Origin: Glaciecola sp034112105
GTDB lineage: Bacteria; Pseudomonadota; Gammaproteobacteria; Enterobacterales; Alteromonadaceae
Length of the DNA stretch: 43,513 bases
Assembly (NCBI GenBank): GCA_034112105.1
Contig: JAWUVZ010000048.1
Coordinates: 1-43,513, forward strand
Direction of reading: 5' to 3'
This document shows positions 24,527 to 33,395 of this stretch, piece after piece. Under the pieces are notes generated by a model. The model saw only the letters and a program-made list of their open reading frames with translations, did not search any database and was not told the origin of the DNA. Positions within the stretch are counted from its first letter, which is position 1. Every line of letters starts with the position of its first letter. The position numbers were made by a program, and so were the translations under genes.

Positions 24527-26488
24527 ATGCTCAGAGTAATTAGCTTTTTGCTTTTTATCACCTCATTCGGTGTCCTGTCTATAGAAATGCCCGTTGAAAA
24601 CTTTGTCAAACACGGCGATTACCTGGACATGGAATTGTCACCTGACGGCAAACATATATCGGCGCGCATCCGCAATGAAGGAAGAATTTATCTGGTCTTT
24701 TTAGATACCGCGACCATGCAAGTGGTGGGCGGTGTTAAACCACGAAGCAGTGATGAAATTCACTCGGCTACCTGGATTAATAATGAACGTGTTGTCTATC
24801 AATTTAGAGAGGCGGTTTATAATTCTGATGCTCCGATTGCCACCGGCGAGCTATTTGCGACTAACGTTGATGGTACCCGATCTGAAATGTTATACGGCTA
24901 CAGAGCTGGCGAAAGCCAGCTTGGATCCAGAAGGGCCAAACGTAAAGACAGCGCCGCAACACCCGACATTATTAGCAATCTGGTTAACGATGAGAAGCAG
25001 ATTCTTATTGTTGAATACCCTTGGGACTTACAGGGGAATACATACTATGACAATCGCAAAACAAATTCGGTTATTAGTCGTTTAAATGTTTATTCAGGCA
25101 TAAAAAGAAAAGTAGAAACACTGCCCCACCCCGGTGCAACACCGTTTGCCAATGAAGATGGTCAGGTCAGATTTATTCGTTGGAGAAACGAAAAAAACGA
25201 AAGTGAATTTGCGTATCGTGAAAATGATGATGCCCAATGGAAAGACCTCGATAATGAGCAGGCAAAAGACCATGTGCCAATTGGCGTGAGTAAAAGCGGG
25301 CAAAATGTTTATTTTAGCGGCACGGTGGGTGAAGCTGAATTTACCACCGTATTTGAGTTAGATGTAAAAACCGGTGCCTACACACAAATCTTTAATAATT
25401 TAACAGCCGATATTCGAAGTCTCAATTGGGATTTTGAGCTCGACAAGCCCGTAGTAGGTTTCACTTACCCTGACAAGGTCGCTTACACCTATGCAGAGGG
25501 CACGAGTAAAACGGCGACTCTGCATAAGCAATTAGTGGCTGCTTTCTCAGGCCAAAACGTGTCAATTACCAGTCAAAGTGACGGTCTTGCACTAGTCCGC
25601 GTTACCAGTGATGTGAACCCCGGTGAGTACTATTTATTTAATACTGTAACTAATAATGCGAGTTTTTTATGGGCTAACCGTTCATGGCTTGACCCAGCAC
25701 AAATGGCCAGTAAAACTCCCCTTAAATTTAGCACTGAGGATGGTCTAGATATTAACGGATACATTACCTTGCCTACCAATTTAGCTGAAAACCAAAAAGC
25801 ACCTATGGTGGTCATGATCCATGGTGGTCCTCATGGCGTGAGAGACTATTGGTCGTTTGATAGCGAAGTGCAACTATTTGCTAATCGCGGTTACGCAGTG
25901 TTACAAATTAACTATCGCGGAAGTGGTGGCTACGGTGACAAGTTTGAAGAAGCTGGATATATGCAATGGGGTGGCAAAATGATTCAAGACATCATTCATG
26001 GCACTCAATATGCCGTTGGCAGCTATCCAATTGATGAGAGTCGCATGTGTCTATATGGCGCAAGTTACGGGGGCTACGCAGCATTAATGGCTGCGATAAG
26101 AGCACCAGAAACATACAAGTGCACCATTGGTTATGTCGGTATTTATGATTTAAATTATGCATATACCCAAAGCGATACTATGAAGGCGCTTGGCGGCGAG
26201 GCCTATCTTAATAAAGTAATAGGTACTGATAAGAAACAATTAAACGAATTTTCACCGGTTAATCATGCTGATAAAATAAAAGCAAATGTGATGTTAATTC
26301 ACGGCGAAAGAGACTCTAGAGTTCCAGTAATAAATGCTGAAGCAATGTTAAGTAAATTTGAAAGTGTGGGCAAAAAAGTGCCCTACTTAAACTTCAGTAA
26401 CAGCGGCCATGGCGTGTACGACGAAGAAGGACGATTTATTTTATACAATGCTGTTATCGATTTCTTAGATAAGAATATTGGTAAATAA
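24527..26488 (+). CDS. S9 family (prolyl oligopeptidase-like) exported peptidase
   Basis: This 653-residue protein is an alpha/beta-hydrolase peptidase with an N-terminal signal peptide (MLRVISFLLFITSFGVLS). Residues about 30-390 form a seven-bladed beta-propeller-like domain; residues about 400-653 form the hydrolase. Catalytic residues are S513 in YGASYGGYA, D596 in HGERDSRVP and H628 in NSGHGVYD. HGGPHGVRDYW marks the oxyanion-hole region. Such enzymes cleave short peptides, often from the N terminus, in the periplasm or outside. AAAGGA lies about 9-14 bp before the ATG. The gene is monocistronic and its link with the preceding regulator is only proximity. Confidence 0.93.
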   Translation: MLRVISFLLFITSFGVLSIEMPVENFVKHGDYLDMELSPDGKHISARIRNEGRIYLVFLDTATMQVVGGVKPRSSDEIHSATWINNERVVYQFREAVYNSDAPIATGELFATNVDGTRSEMLYGYRAGESQLGSRRAKRKDSAATPDIISNLVNDEKQILIVEYPWDLQGNTYYDNRKTNSVISRLNVYSGIKRKVETLPHPGATPFANEDGQVRFIRWRNEKNESEFAYRENDDAQWKDLDNEQAKDHVPIGVSKSGQNVYFSGTVGEAEFTTVFELDVKTGAYTQIFNNLTADIRSLNWDFELDKPVVGFTYPDKVAYTYAEGTSKTATLHKQLVAAFSGQNVSITSQSDGLALVRVTSDVNPGEYYLFNTVTNNASFLWANRSWLDPAQMASKTPLKFSTEDGLDINGYITLPTNLAENQKAPMVVMIHGGPHGVRDYWSFDSEVQLFANRGYAVLQINYRGSGGYGDKFEEAGYMQWGGKMIQDIIHGTQYAVGSYPIDESRMCLYGASYGGYAALMAAIRAPETYKCTIGYVGIYDLNYAYTQSDTMKALGGEAYLNKVIGTDKKQLNEFSPVNHADKIKANVMLIHGERDSRVPVINAEAMLSKFESVGKKVPYLNFSNSGHGVYDEEGRFILYNAVIDFLDKNIGK

Positions 26489-26701
26489 AGAAGCGTGTAA
26501 GCGCGTCTATTTTAGGTCGCTAACGATTCGTTTTTAATGGCATATATTGCCGCTATTTCGACGAAAATTACCAAGTTAGCGGCTTAAATACTTCTTTATT
26601 CTGCACCAGGCACGCTTAAATAATTAACGCGCTTTGTGATGTACAAGCACTCCAAAGTAGTCATTTTTCAGGCCGCTAGTGCTGTTTAGGCCTCGAAATC
26701 A

Positions 26702-27622
26702 CTATTCAGGCCGTAATGCCGCTAATTTCTTTTCTTTCTTCTCTTTCCGATAATGCTTAAATGAGTCAAAAGTAAACAAGGCTAATGCAGCCCAAACAAA
26801 ACCAAAAGTAACCAAACGTGCAGTACTCAGTGGCTCATTATAGAGAGTCACCGCTAAAACAAACATTAATGCCGGTCCAATATATTGAAAAAAGCCTAAT
26901 GTTGAATAGCGGATGCGTCGAGCCGCAGCGGTAAAGCAAAGTAAGGGAGCGGTTGAAACAACGCCAGCTAATAGCAGTAAAACATTCAGTGATGTTGTGT
27001 TAGTGCTTAAGTCAGAAATTTGAGTAGCAAAGAAAACCCAATAAATGATCGCTGCTGGGAAAAGAAACAATGTTTCTATAAATAAACCAGGCAATGAATC
27101 TACAGAGACTTGTTTACGCAGTAACCCGTAGATACTAAAACTCACCGCCAGCATTAACGCAATCCACGGCACGTAGCCAAAATTAAAAATCATGATCAAG
27201 ACGCCAATTATGGCGATGCCTACCGCAACTTTCTGTGTCATTCTTAATGTTTCACCTAAAAATAGCCGGCCTAAGAAAACATTAATGAGTGGGTTAATGT
27301 AATAACCCAAACTTGCTTCAAGAATAAAGTCGTTATTAACCGCCCATATATACAAAAACCAATTGCATGCGAGCAACGTGCTAGCGACCATTAACGTAAT
27401 CAGTACTCGTTTATTTTTTATCGCCGCCTTTACTTTACCAATATGACGTAAGCCAACAATCAAAAAAGTCAGAAATATGACAGACCAAACTATTCGATGC
27501 ATTAATATTTCGATCGCAGGAACGCCAGCAAGCGCTTTGAAGTAGATGGGTGCAATGCCCCACATGGTGTAAGCACATAGCGCAAAAATAACGCCCGAAC
27601 GGACTGAACTTTGTTGGCTCAA
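26702..27622 (-). CDS. rarD: EamA-family permease RarD
   Basis: This 306-residue inner-membrane protein has about ten transmembrane segments and the RarD signature at its N terminus (GVIFALCAYTMWGIAPIYFKAL) plus the conserved NWFLYIWAVNN and LGYYINPLINVFLG segments. RarD proteins belong to the drug/metabolite transporter superfamily; the substrate is unknown (E. coli RarD was named for chloramphenicol sensitivity in early annotation). No in-frame ATG precedes the first helix, so translation must begin at TTG 27622, supported by GAGAG 5 bp upstream. A lysine-rich tail ends the protein. It is transcribed away from the toxin-antitoxin genes' promoter but in the same direction, 102 bp downstream of them. 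Confidence 0.9.
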   Translation of the reverse strand: MSQQSSVRSGVIFALCAYTMWGIAPIYFKALAGVPAIEILMHRIVWSVIFLTFLIVGLRHIGKVKAAIKNKRVLITLMVASTLLACNWFLYIWAVNNDFILEASLGYYINPLINVFLGRLFLGETLRMTQKVAVGIAIIGVLIMIFNFGYVPWIALMLAVSFSIYGLLRKQVSVDSLPGLFIETLFLFPAAIIYWVFFATQISDLSTNTTSLNVLLLLAGVVSTAPLLCFTAAARRIRYSTLGFFQYIGPALMFVLAVTLYNEPLSTARLVTFGFVWAALALFTFDSFKHYRKEKKEKKLAALRPE

Positions 27623-27724
27623 TTGACTCTCTTTTAATGTTGATAACAGTGAGTTTCATTTCACTCTTTAGTATTCACTGACGGGAAAGACCCACCATCA
27701 GCAAACTTTCCAGAATAACGGCGA

Positions 27725-28138
27725 TCATGCTTCCCATGGATTAATGGTTTGCATTTTAATATGCTTGAAATCTACTGGATGACGAGTCACTAAACTCATA
27801 TTGTTGACTAAACAGGTAGCCGCAATCATGGCGTCTCGTTCCGATTTAGGATTTGGCACATGCAACGCGGCGCAATATTCTGCCATTTCGGCATCAAATG
27901 CAACAATCCGACCTTTAAAACCGTGTAATACTTGCTTTTGCAACCAATTATTTAAGGCTTCACTTTCTTTAGGTGAGGTTTTGCGTTTTTGCAGGATAGC
28001 TAGCTTTAATTCCAGTACGCTAATTGATGAAACATACAAATTGAAAACCTGTTGCTGACTGGTCCATGCTAAAAGCTTGGCGTCCTCGTCAGTTGGGTTT
28101 CTTAACGCAGACAAAACGCTAGTATCGAGTAAATACAT
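27725..28138 (-). CDS. PIN-domain toxin (VapC/FitB-like ribonuclease)
   Basis: This 137-residue protein is a PIN-domain RNase of a type II toxin-antitoxin pair. The acidic residues expected to bind Mg2+ are present: D5 (YLLDTSVLS), E43 (SVLELKLA), D102 (ERDAMIAATCL) and D123 (HPVDF). The ending VTRHPVDF...INPWEA is typical of the FitB/VapC branch. VapC toxins usually cleave tRNA or rRNA; the target cannot be read here. The start codon follows the antitoxin stop by 9 bp, with GGATTATT as the ribosome binding site. Confidence 0.9.
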   Translation of the reverse strand: MYLLDTSVLSALRNPTDEDAKLLAWTSQQQVFNLYVSSISVLELKLAILQKRKTSPKESEALNNWLQKQVLHGFKGRIVAFDAEMAEYCAALHVPNPKSERDAMIAATCLVNNMSLVTRHPVDFKHIKMQTINPWEA

Positions 28139-28147
28139 AATAATCCT

Positions 28148-28393
28148 TTATGCTGACTGGCTAGGAGTTGTAAACTTAGGCACCAAAAATTCAATATCAG
28201 CGGTATCAGGATCACCCAACAAATCACAAATAGTGCTCGCCTTGCCGGTTATTTCCAAATATTCCTCGATGCTCATCATCATATAAGCAACCACGCCTCG
28301 TTCAGTAATTTTTATGTGGCCTTTTTTAGCTGCGCGCTTCACCGAACTTGGATCTTGGTTAAATTGACGGCTAGTAAAAGTATCTGCACTCAT
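28148..28393 (-). CDS. Phd/YefM-family antitoxin
   Basis: This 81-residue protein has the Phd/YefM antitoxin pattern: an N-terminal DNA-binding fold (FTSRQFNQDPSSVKRAAKKGHIKITERGVVAYMMMSIEEYLEI) and a flexible C-terminal toxin-wrapping tail (DLLGDPDTADIEFLVPKF). It precedes the PIN toxin in the standard antitoxin-first order and should neutralise it and autorepress the promoter in the 150-bp gap before recQ. Phd-type antitoxins with PIN toxins are a known mixed pairing. Confidence 0.88.
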   Translation of the reverse strand: MSADTFTSRQFNQDPSSVKRAAKKGHIKITERGVVAYMMMSIEEYLEITGKASTICDLLGDPDTADIEFLVPKFTTPSQSA

Positions 28394-28545
28394 TTTTATT
28401 ACTCACTTTATATACATGTAGTTACATTACTACAATTTTTAAAATGTGCAAATATTCATCATTCGTTAAATAGTCTGTTAGTACAGCATGAATTCAAGCG
28501 CAAAAACGCGTAAAATGCCGGAATCGAATCTGAATGAGATAAAAA

Positions 28546-30429
28546 TTGAGCCTTATTGCACAACAATCCAATGCTGTAACTGACACTGACATCTCAGTAA
28601 ATGGCGCAATAGCGGCTGAGAATGTCGATACTCAACACTACCAACAGTGTGCAAAAATATTGAAAGATACCTTTGGCTATGATGAGTTTCGGCCAGGGCA
28701 AATGGAAGTTATTGGTAAAATCTTAAATGGTCAGGATACGCTAATTCTACTTCCCACTGGTGGTGGAAAGTCATTGTGTTATCAAGTACCTGCATTAGCT
28801 CTTGACGGTATTACGATTGTCGTTTCACCGCTCATTTCCTTGATGCAAGACCAAGTGCAACAGCTGACAGCTCAAGGCGTAAAAGCAGCCTATTTAAACT
28901 CATCGCAAGACACCGAAGAATCCCAACAAATAAGTGACCAATTATTTCGTGGTGATCTCGACTTGCTGTATGTTGCACCTGAAAGGTTATTGAAACCGTA
29001 TTTTCTGAATTCATTGCAGAGGGTAAAAGTGAGTCTAATTGCGGTAGATGAAGCGCATTGTGTTTCACATTGGGGACATGATTTTCGACAAGACTATCGC
29101 CAACTTGGTCGCCTAAAGTCGCATTTCCATAATGTGCCTTTTATTGCGTTAACCGCTACCGCTGATCATGCCACCCAAGCTGATATTCAACATCAATTAC
29201 AATTAGACAATCCCTTTGTTTTTAAAGGTGGCTTTGATCGCCCAAATATTCGCTACAATCTACTTGCCAAATATAAAGGATTTGACCAAGTTGTTACCTT
29301 TGTAAAGCAACAAGATAGCGCTGCCGGCATTGTATATTGTAATAGCCGAGCAAAAGTAGACGACTTAACTCAGCGCTTGCAAAGCGCAGGTATCAAGAGT
29401 GATGCTTATCATGCAGGCCGAGATACTGCTACACGGGAGTTTGTGCAAACCCAATTCCTCAAAGACGATTTACAGGTAGTAGTCGCGACCGTTGCTTTTG
29501 GCATGGGCATTAATAAATCAAATGTACGCTTTGTAGTCCATCATGATGTACCTCGAAGTGTTGAATCTTATTATCAAGAAACGGGACGAGCAGGCCGCGA
29601 TGGTATGCCCGCGGAGGCATTATTACTATTTGACGAACGTGATGCGGCTAGAATTAAACAATGGATTTCAACTGGCACCACGCCCGATCGCTATGAAATT
29701 GAAATGCATAAGTTCGAGGCCATGGAATCCTTTGCTGAAGCACAAACATGCCGACGACAAGTGCTATTGAACTACTTTTCAGATTATCGCGAAGAGCAAT
29801 GTGGCAACTGTGATATTTGTCTCGACCCGCCCAAGGTGTTTGAGGGTACAGCTCAGGCACAGCAGGTTTTATCCTGCGTTTACCGCCTTAAACAAGACAC
29901 ATCAGTGCAATATGTGATTGATGTGCTGCGCGGTAAAAGTATAAGAAAAATTTTAGACAATAAACACAATGAGTTGAGCACATACGGCATTGGCAAAGAC
30001 CAGTCTGATAACTACTGGCACAACATAATTCAGCAATTGATCCATCAGGGGCTGTTACGGATTGATATGACACTGTCAGGTATTTTACGCATTAACGAAG
30101 CTGCCCGCTCTGTATTAAAGGCCGAACGCGTTGTGCATCTTGCTGTCCCTAAGCTCAGTGTTGATACAAGCAAACGCAATAAAGCAGAGCCTGTGAATAT
30201 TGACCGACAGTTATTTGCTAAATTGAAACACTTACGAAAACAAATTGCTGAAGAAGAAAACGTACCCGCATTTGTCATTTTCAGTGATGCGACCCTTGCT
30301 GATATGACGGAAAAAATGCCAAGCGATAAAACCGAATTTATTGGCGTTACCGGAGTAGGTCAAGCCAAGCTAGAACGCTATGGAAACGCATTCATCACTC
30401 TTATTGAAGACTATTTAGGAGCGCATTGA
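28546..30429 (+). CDS. recQ: ATP-dependent DNA helicase RecQ
   Basis: This 627-residue 3'-5' helicase acts in recombination and repair of stalled forks. Walker A is TGGGKS (71-76), the DEAH box is 168-171 followed by the RecQ aromatic-rich loop (CVSHWGHDFR), and motif VI is QETGRAGRDG. The RecQ zinc site is complete: C402, C419, C422, C425. Winged-helix (RQC) and C-terminal HRDC domains follow, the latter at about residues 545-625. No in-frame ATG or GTG precedes the helicase domain and a stop lies just upstream, so TTG at 28546 is the forced start; residues 1-28 form an extra polar lead. A hairpin terminator follows. Confidence 0.96.
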   Translation: MSLIAQQSNAVTDTDISVNGAIAAENVDTQHYQQCAKILKDTFGYDEFRPGQMEVIGKILNGQDTLILLPTGGGKSLCYQVPALALDGITIVVSPLISLMQDQVQQLTAQGVKAAYLNSSQDTEESQQISDQLFRGDLDLLYVAPERLLKPYFLNSLQRVKVSLIAVDEAHCVSHWGHDFRQDYRQLGRLKSHFHNVPFIALTATADHATQADIQHQLQLDNPFVFKGGFDRPNIRYNLLAKYKGFDQVVTFVKQQDSAAGIVYCNSRAKVDDLTQRLQSAGIKSDAYHAGRDTATREFVQTQFLKDDLQVVVATVAFGMGINKSNVRFVVHHDVPRSVESYYQETGRAGRDGMPAEALLLFDERDAARIKQWISTGTTPDRYEIEMHKFEAMESFAEAQTCRRQVLLNYFSDYREEQCGNCDICLDPPKVFEGTAQAQQVLSCVYRLKQDTSVQYVIDVLRGKSIRKILDNKHNELSTYGIGKDQSDNYWHNIIQQLIHQGLLRIDMTLSGILRINEAARSVLKAERVVHLAVPKLSVDTSKRNKAEPVNIDRQLFAKLKHLRKQIAEEENVPAFVIFSDATLADMTEKMPSDKTEFIGVTGVGQAKLERYGNAFITLIEDYLGAH

Positions 30430-30438
30430 GCCCTTAGC

Positions 30439-30469
30439 TCATTAATCATGCTGACTGATTAATGATTTT
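30439..30469 (+). terminator. Intrinsic terminator of recQ
   Basis: TCATTAATCA and TGATTAATGA form a perfect 10-bp stem with a 7-nt loop followed by TTTT, ten bases after the stop codon. The AT-rich stem lowers strength, but position and T run support termination. Confidence 0.65.
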
Positions 30470-30515
30470 AATACAACGACTTGGCCGGCCCGCAAGTCAC
30501 AACGCTCCCGGTATA

Positions 30516-31184
30516 TTAGATCGAAGTCTCTGCATCTAGCATTTTAGCCATTGCCGCTCTGTGGCTGGCTAAGTTTCTAAGTTGCTGAACGTAAGCCGTC
30601 ATATGCTTAAAAGGCTTTAGTTTTCCAGAATCGAACAAACCCTCAAGGCCAAAACTCATTTGTACATCAGCGAGAGTGGGTGCGTCGCCTACAAACCAGT
30701 TACTATTAGCCAAATGTTCCTCAACAAATACTAGGTTGCCTTGAATGTTTTTGCCGAAATAGGCATCCATTACACCATCAATAATTTTGTCCGCAATATA
30801 ACGAACAAGGAATGGGCTAACTTTCGCTCTTGCTTTTTCAAGTACCATACTCGTAACCAATGAAGGCATAAAACTGCCTTCACAGTAGTGAGACCAAAAC
30901 TGTACATCGTTAAAACTGTCGGTGCTGACGTCGGGTAACATGCCTGAATCTGGGAACTGCCTGGCGATATAATCGCAAATTGCACCTGACTCGGCAATTA
31001 CTTTACCATTGTGAGTTATCACTGGAGCTCGACCTAATGGATGAATTTCTTTCAACTCAGCGGGAGCCAAGTTAGTTTTCGAATCGCGTTTATAAACTTT
31101 AATTTCATAATCTGCGCCAACTGCTTCCAACATCCAAACAATGCGTTGAGAGCGTGAGTTATTTAAATGGTGTAACTGAAACAT
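30516..31184 (-). CDS. Glutathione S-transferase family protein
   Basis: This 222-residue cytosolic protein has a thioredoxin-like N-terminal domain with LHHLNNSRSQRIVWMLE (the SRS serine or nearby residues would activate glutathione), cis-proline APVI and the AESGAICDYI motif that binds the gamma-glutamyl group, followed by an all-helical C-terminal domain with GDAPTLADVQMSF. GSTs conjugate or reduce electrophiles and peroxides. GAGGAAAG lies 3 bp before the ATG. It converges on recQ. Its substrate is unknown. Confidence 0.92.
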   Translation of the reverse strand: MFQLHHLNNSRSQRIVWMLEAVGADYEIKVYKRDSKTNLAPAELKEIHPLGRAPVITHNGKVIAESGAICDYIARQFPDSGMLPDVSTDSFNDVQFWSHYCEGSFMPSLVTSMVLEKARAKVSPFLVRYIADKIIDGVMDAYFGKNIQGNLVFVEEHLANSNWFVGDAPTLADVQMSFGLEGLFDSGKLKPFKHMTAYVQQLRNLASHRAAMAKMLDAETSI

Positions 31185-31373
31185 GAGCTTTCCTCGAGCG
31201 TTTATTGGTTATTTCATCGATTACCTTTATTTTCGTAATCAAACATAATTTTTTTATTTTTTTGAAACTAGGTACCGTACTCAGAAGTAAACGAATCTTG
31301 CTTATACACTGTGTATTAATCTTTTTGCTTTGTATACATACTTTTAGATAAGTCATTTAGATTGAAAATAGTT

Positions 31374-31739
31374 TTATTTACCCTCAGGGTTAAGTTGTGC
31401 GTAGTAGGCTGATAGATCGGCAATATCTTGATCTGTCAGTTTTTGAGCATGCGAGGTCATCGCCATATTCACCCGTTCACCACTGCGGAATGCTTTTAAT
31501 TGAAGGACTAAGTATTGTTCTTTTTGACCTGCCAAATTCGGGTATATAGGTACGTTTGATATGCCATTTACGCCATGACACATGCCGCACACTTTCGATA
31601 GCCCTTCACCTCGTTCAACATCACCTTGTAATATTGTTTCTGCGCATGCTGAAAGACTCAGCGCGGAAAAAGCCAATAGCGCGGCAAGTCGCTTGTTTAA
31701 AGATTTCCTTATCTTATTTCTTTTAATTATTTTTCTCAT
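31374..31739 (-). CDS. Class I cytochrome c, probably a lipoprotein
   Basis: This 121-residue protein has one heme-binding CxxCH (CGMCH) near residue 50 and a likely axial methionine in NMAMTSHAQ; the end DQDIADLSAYYAQL is the usual C-terminal helix. The leader has a basic start, a hydrophobic core (LAALLAFSALSLSACAE) and an LSAC lipobox, so the protein is probably lipidated and anchored in the periplasm. It resembles soluble cytochrome c553/c4-like electron carriers. The ATG at 31739 has AGGAG 7 bp upstream; a start 15 bp earlier has none. It is divergent from selO, sharing a 61-bp intergenic region. Confidence 0.88.
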   Translation of the reverse strand: MRKIIKRNKIRKSLNKRLAALLAFSALSLSACAETILQGDVERGEGLSKVCGMCHGVNGISNVPIYPNLAGQKEQYLVLQLKAFRSGERVNMAMTSHAQKLTDQDIADLSAYYAQLNPEGK

Positions 31740-31800
31740 AATTGACTCCTGCACATAAAACTAACGTATAGTAACTTCATACTAATTCAAACGAGATAGC

Positions 31801-33285
31801 ATGCAACTCTTTCATCACTATGCCACCGAACTAAGCACTATCAGCAGCCAAGTCAAACCGTTTCCAGTTACCCGTGCACGAGTTGCTATGCGCAATGAAT
31901 TCCTCGCAAACGAATTAGGTATTGTTCTTGCAGAACTCGAAACCGACGCATTATTAATGGCACTCTTTAGTGATAATGGCGTTTTGCAAGAAAACAGTAT
32001 TGCACAAAAATATGGAGGTCATCAATTTGGCCAATGGAACCCTAACCTAGGTGATGGTCGCGGATTGCTACTCGGTGAAATTAAAGCACCCAATGGTGTC
32101 TTTTCGGATTTGCATTTGAAAGGAGCCGGCCCAACACCCTATAGTCGACATGCCGACGGACGCGCTGTTTTACGTTCTACTATTCGAGAATATCTTGCGG
32201 GTGAAGCCTTACATGCATTAGGTATTCCAAGCAGTCGTTCTTTATGTCTGTTGACTAGTCACGAACCGGTGCAGCGCGAACAACGTGAACGCGGTGCAAT
32301 GATGATTAGAACCTGCCCAAGTCACATTCGCTTTGGACACTTTGAGTATTTTCATCACAGCAATCAACCTCAAGAAGTCGAGGCCCTATTTAATTATTCT
32401 TTTAAACACCACTTTCCTCGTTGTTTAGAATCACCAACACCGCATGCCGACATGCTCCAAACCGTTGTTAAAAATACAGCATTAATGATTGCAAAGTGGC
32501 AAGCCTATGGGTTTAACCATGGCGTAATGAATACTGACAACATGTCGATTCATGGCATTACATTTGATTACGGACCTTATGCGTTTCTTGATGATTTTGT
32601 CCCCGAATATACATGTAACCATTCTGACCATACAGGCAGATATGCGTTTGACCAGCAACCCAGCATAGGACTGTGGAATTTGAATGCGTTCGCACATGCG
32701 TTTACGCCATTTATAGAAATAGACGAGATAAAAAGGATATTATCAACCTATGAAAGTACCTTAGTAGACGAATATCAAACATTGATGAAACAACGCTTAG
32801 GTTTGTATGAGCATGCAATTAATGACACTCAACTTGTCTCTGAGATGAATATACTAATAGCCGAATGGATGGCTATTTTGAAGGAAGAAAAAGCAGACTT
32901 CCATCAGTCATTTCGACTACTAAGTGAGCAGTTACTATTGCTAGAGAGTAAAGATATGAAGGTTATATCAGATAACTTTGTGCAAGCAGACAGGGTCCGC
33001 CAATGGTGTGTTAATTATCACGAGATACAACAAAGCTTGATGGTATTATCAGACGATACTTGGACACAAGTCCAACAAAAAATGCTAGCCGTCAATCCTA
33101 AATTTGTGTTGCGTAATCATTTAGCACAAAAAGCAATTGAAGCCGCTGAAAATGACGACTTTTCGATTTGTGAAGCATTAATAACTGTGCTCACATCGCC
33201 GTTTGCAGATCATCCTGAATTTTCGCATTTTTCTAAGCCACCAGCTAATCAGCAAAAAGGTATTTCATTGTCATGTAGCAGTTAG
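31801..33285 (+). CDS. selO: Protein adenylyltransferase SelO (YdiU)
   Basis: This 494-residue pseudokinase-fold enzyme AMPylates proteins on Ser, Thr or Tyr, using ATP in a flipped orientation, and acts in oxidative-stress responses. Key features are GGHQFGQWNPNLGDGRG (glycine-rich), K107 in LHLKGAGPTP, the catalytic D246-N247 in VMNTDNMS and the metal-binding D256 in FDYG. The C terminus is SCSS with C492, the position held by selenocysteine in vertebrate SelO. No in-frame TGA is used here. The ribosome binding site is weak. It is divergent from a cytochrome c lipoprotein gene. Confidence 0.95.
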   Translation: MQLFHHYATELSTISSQVKPFPVTRARVAMRNEFLANELGIVLAELETDALLMALFSDNGVLQENSIAQKYGGHQFGQWNPNLGDGRGLLLGEIKAPNGVFSDLHLKGAGPTPYSRHADGRAVLRSTIREYLAGEALHALGIPSSRSLCLLTSHEPVQREQRERGAMMIRTCPSHIRFGHFEYFHHSNQPQEVEALFNYSFKHHFPRCLESPTPHADMLQTVVKNTALMIAKWQAYGFNHGVMNTDNMSIHGITFDYGPYAFLDDFVPEYTCNHSDHTGRYAFDQQPSIGLWNLNAFAHAFTPFIEIDEIKRILSTYESTLVDEYQTLMKQRLGLYEHAINDTQLVSEMNILIAEWMAILKEEKADFHQSFRLLSEQLLLLESKDMKVISDNFVQADRVRQWCVNYHEIQQSLMVLSDDTWTQVQQKMLAVNPKFVLRNHLAQKAIEAAENDDFSICEALITVLTSPFADHPEFSHFSKPPANQQKGISLSCSS

Positions 33286-33395
33286 TTGCAAACCTAGTCG
33301 TTGTTTTGTATCCACTGGCGCAAGCATCGGTTATTATCTTCAATGCAATCACTAATATAGAGACATCTAGTTTTTAGTAATATCAAATTTTTGAT

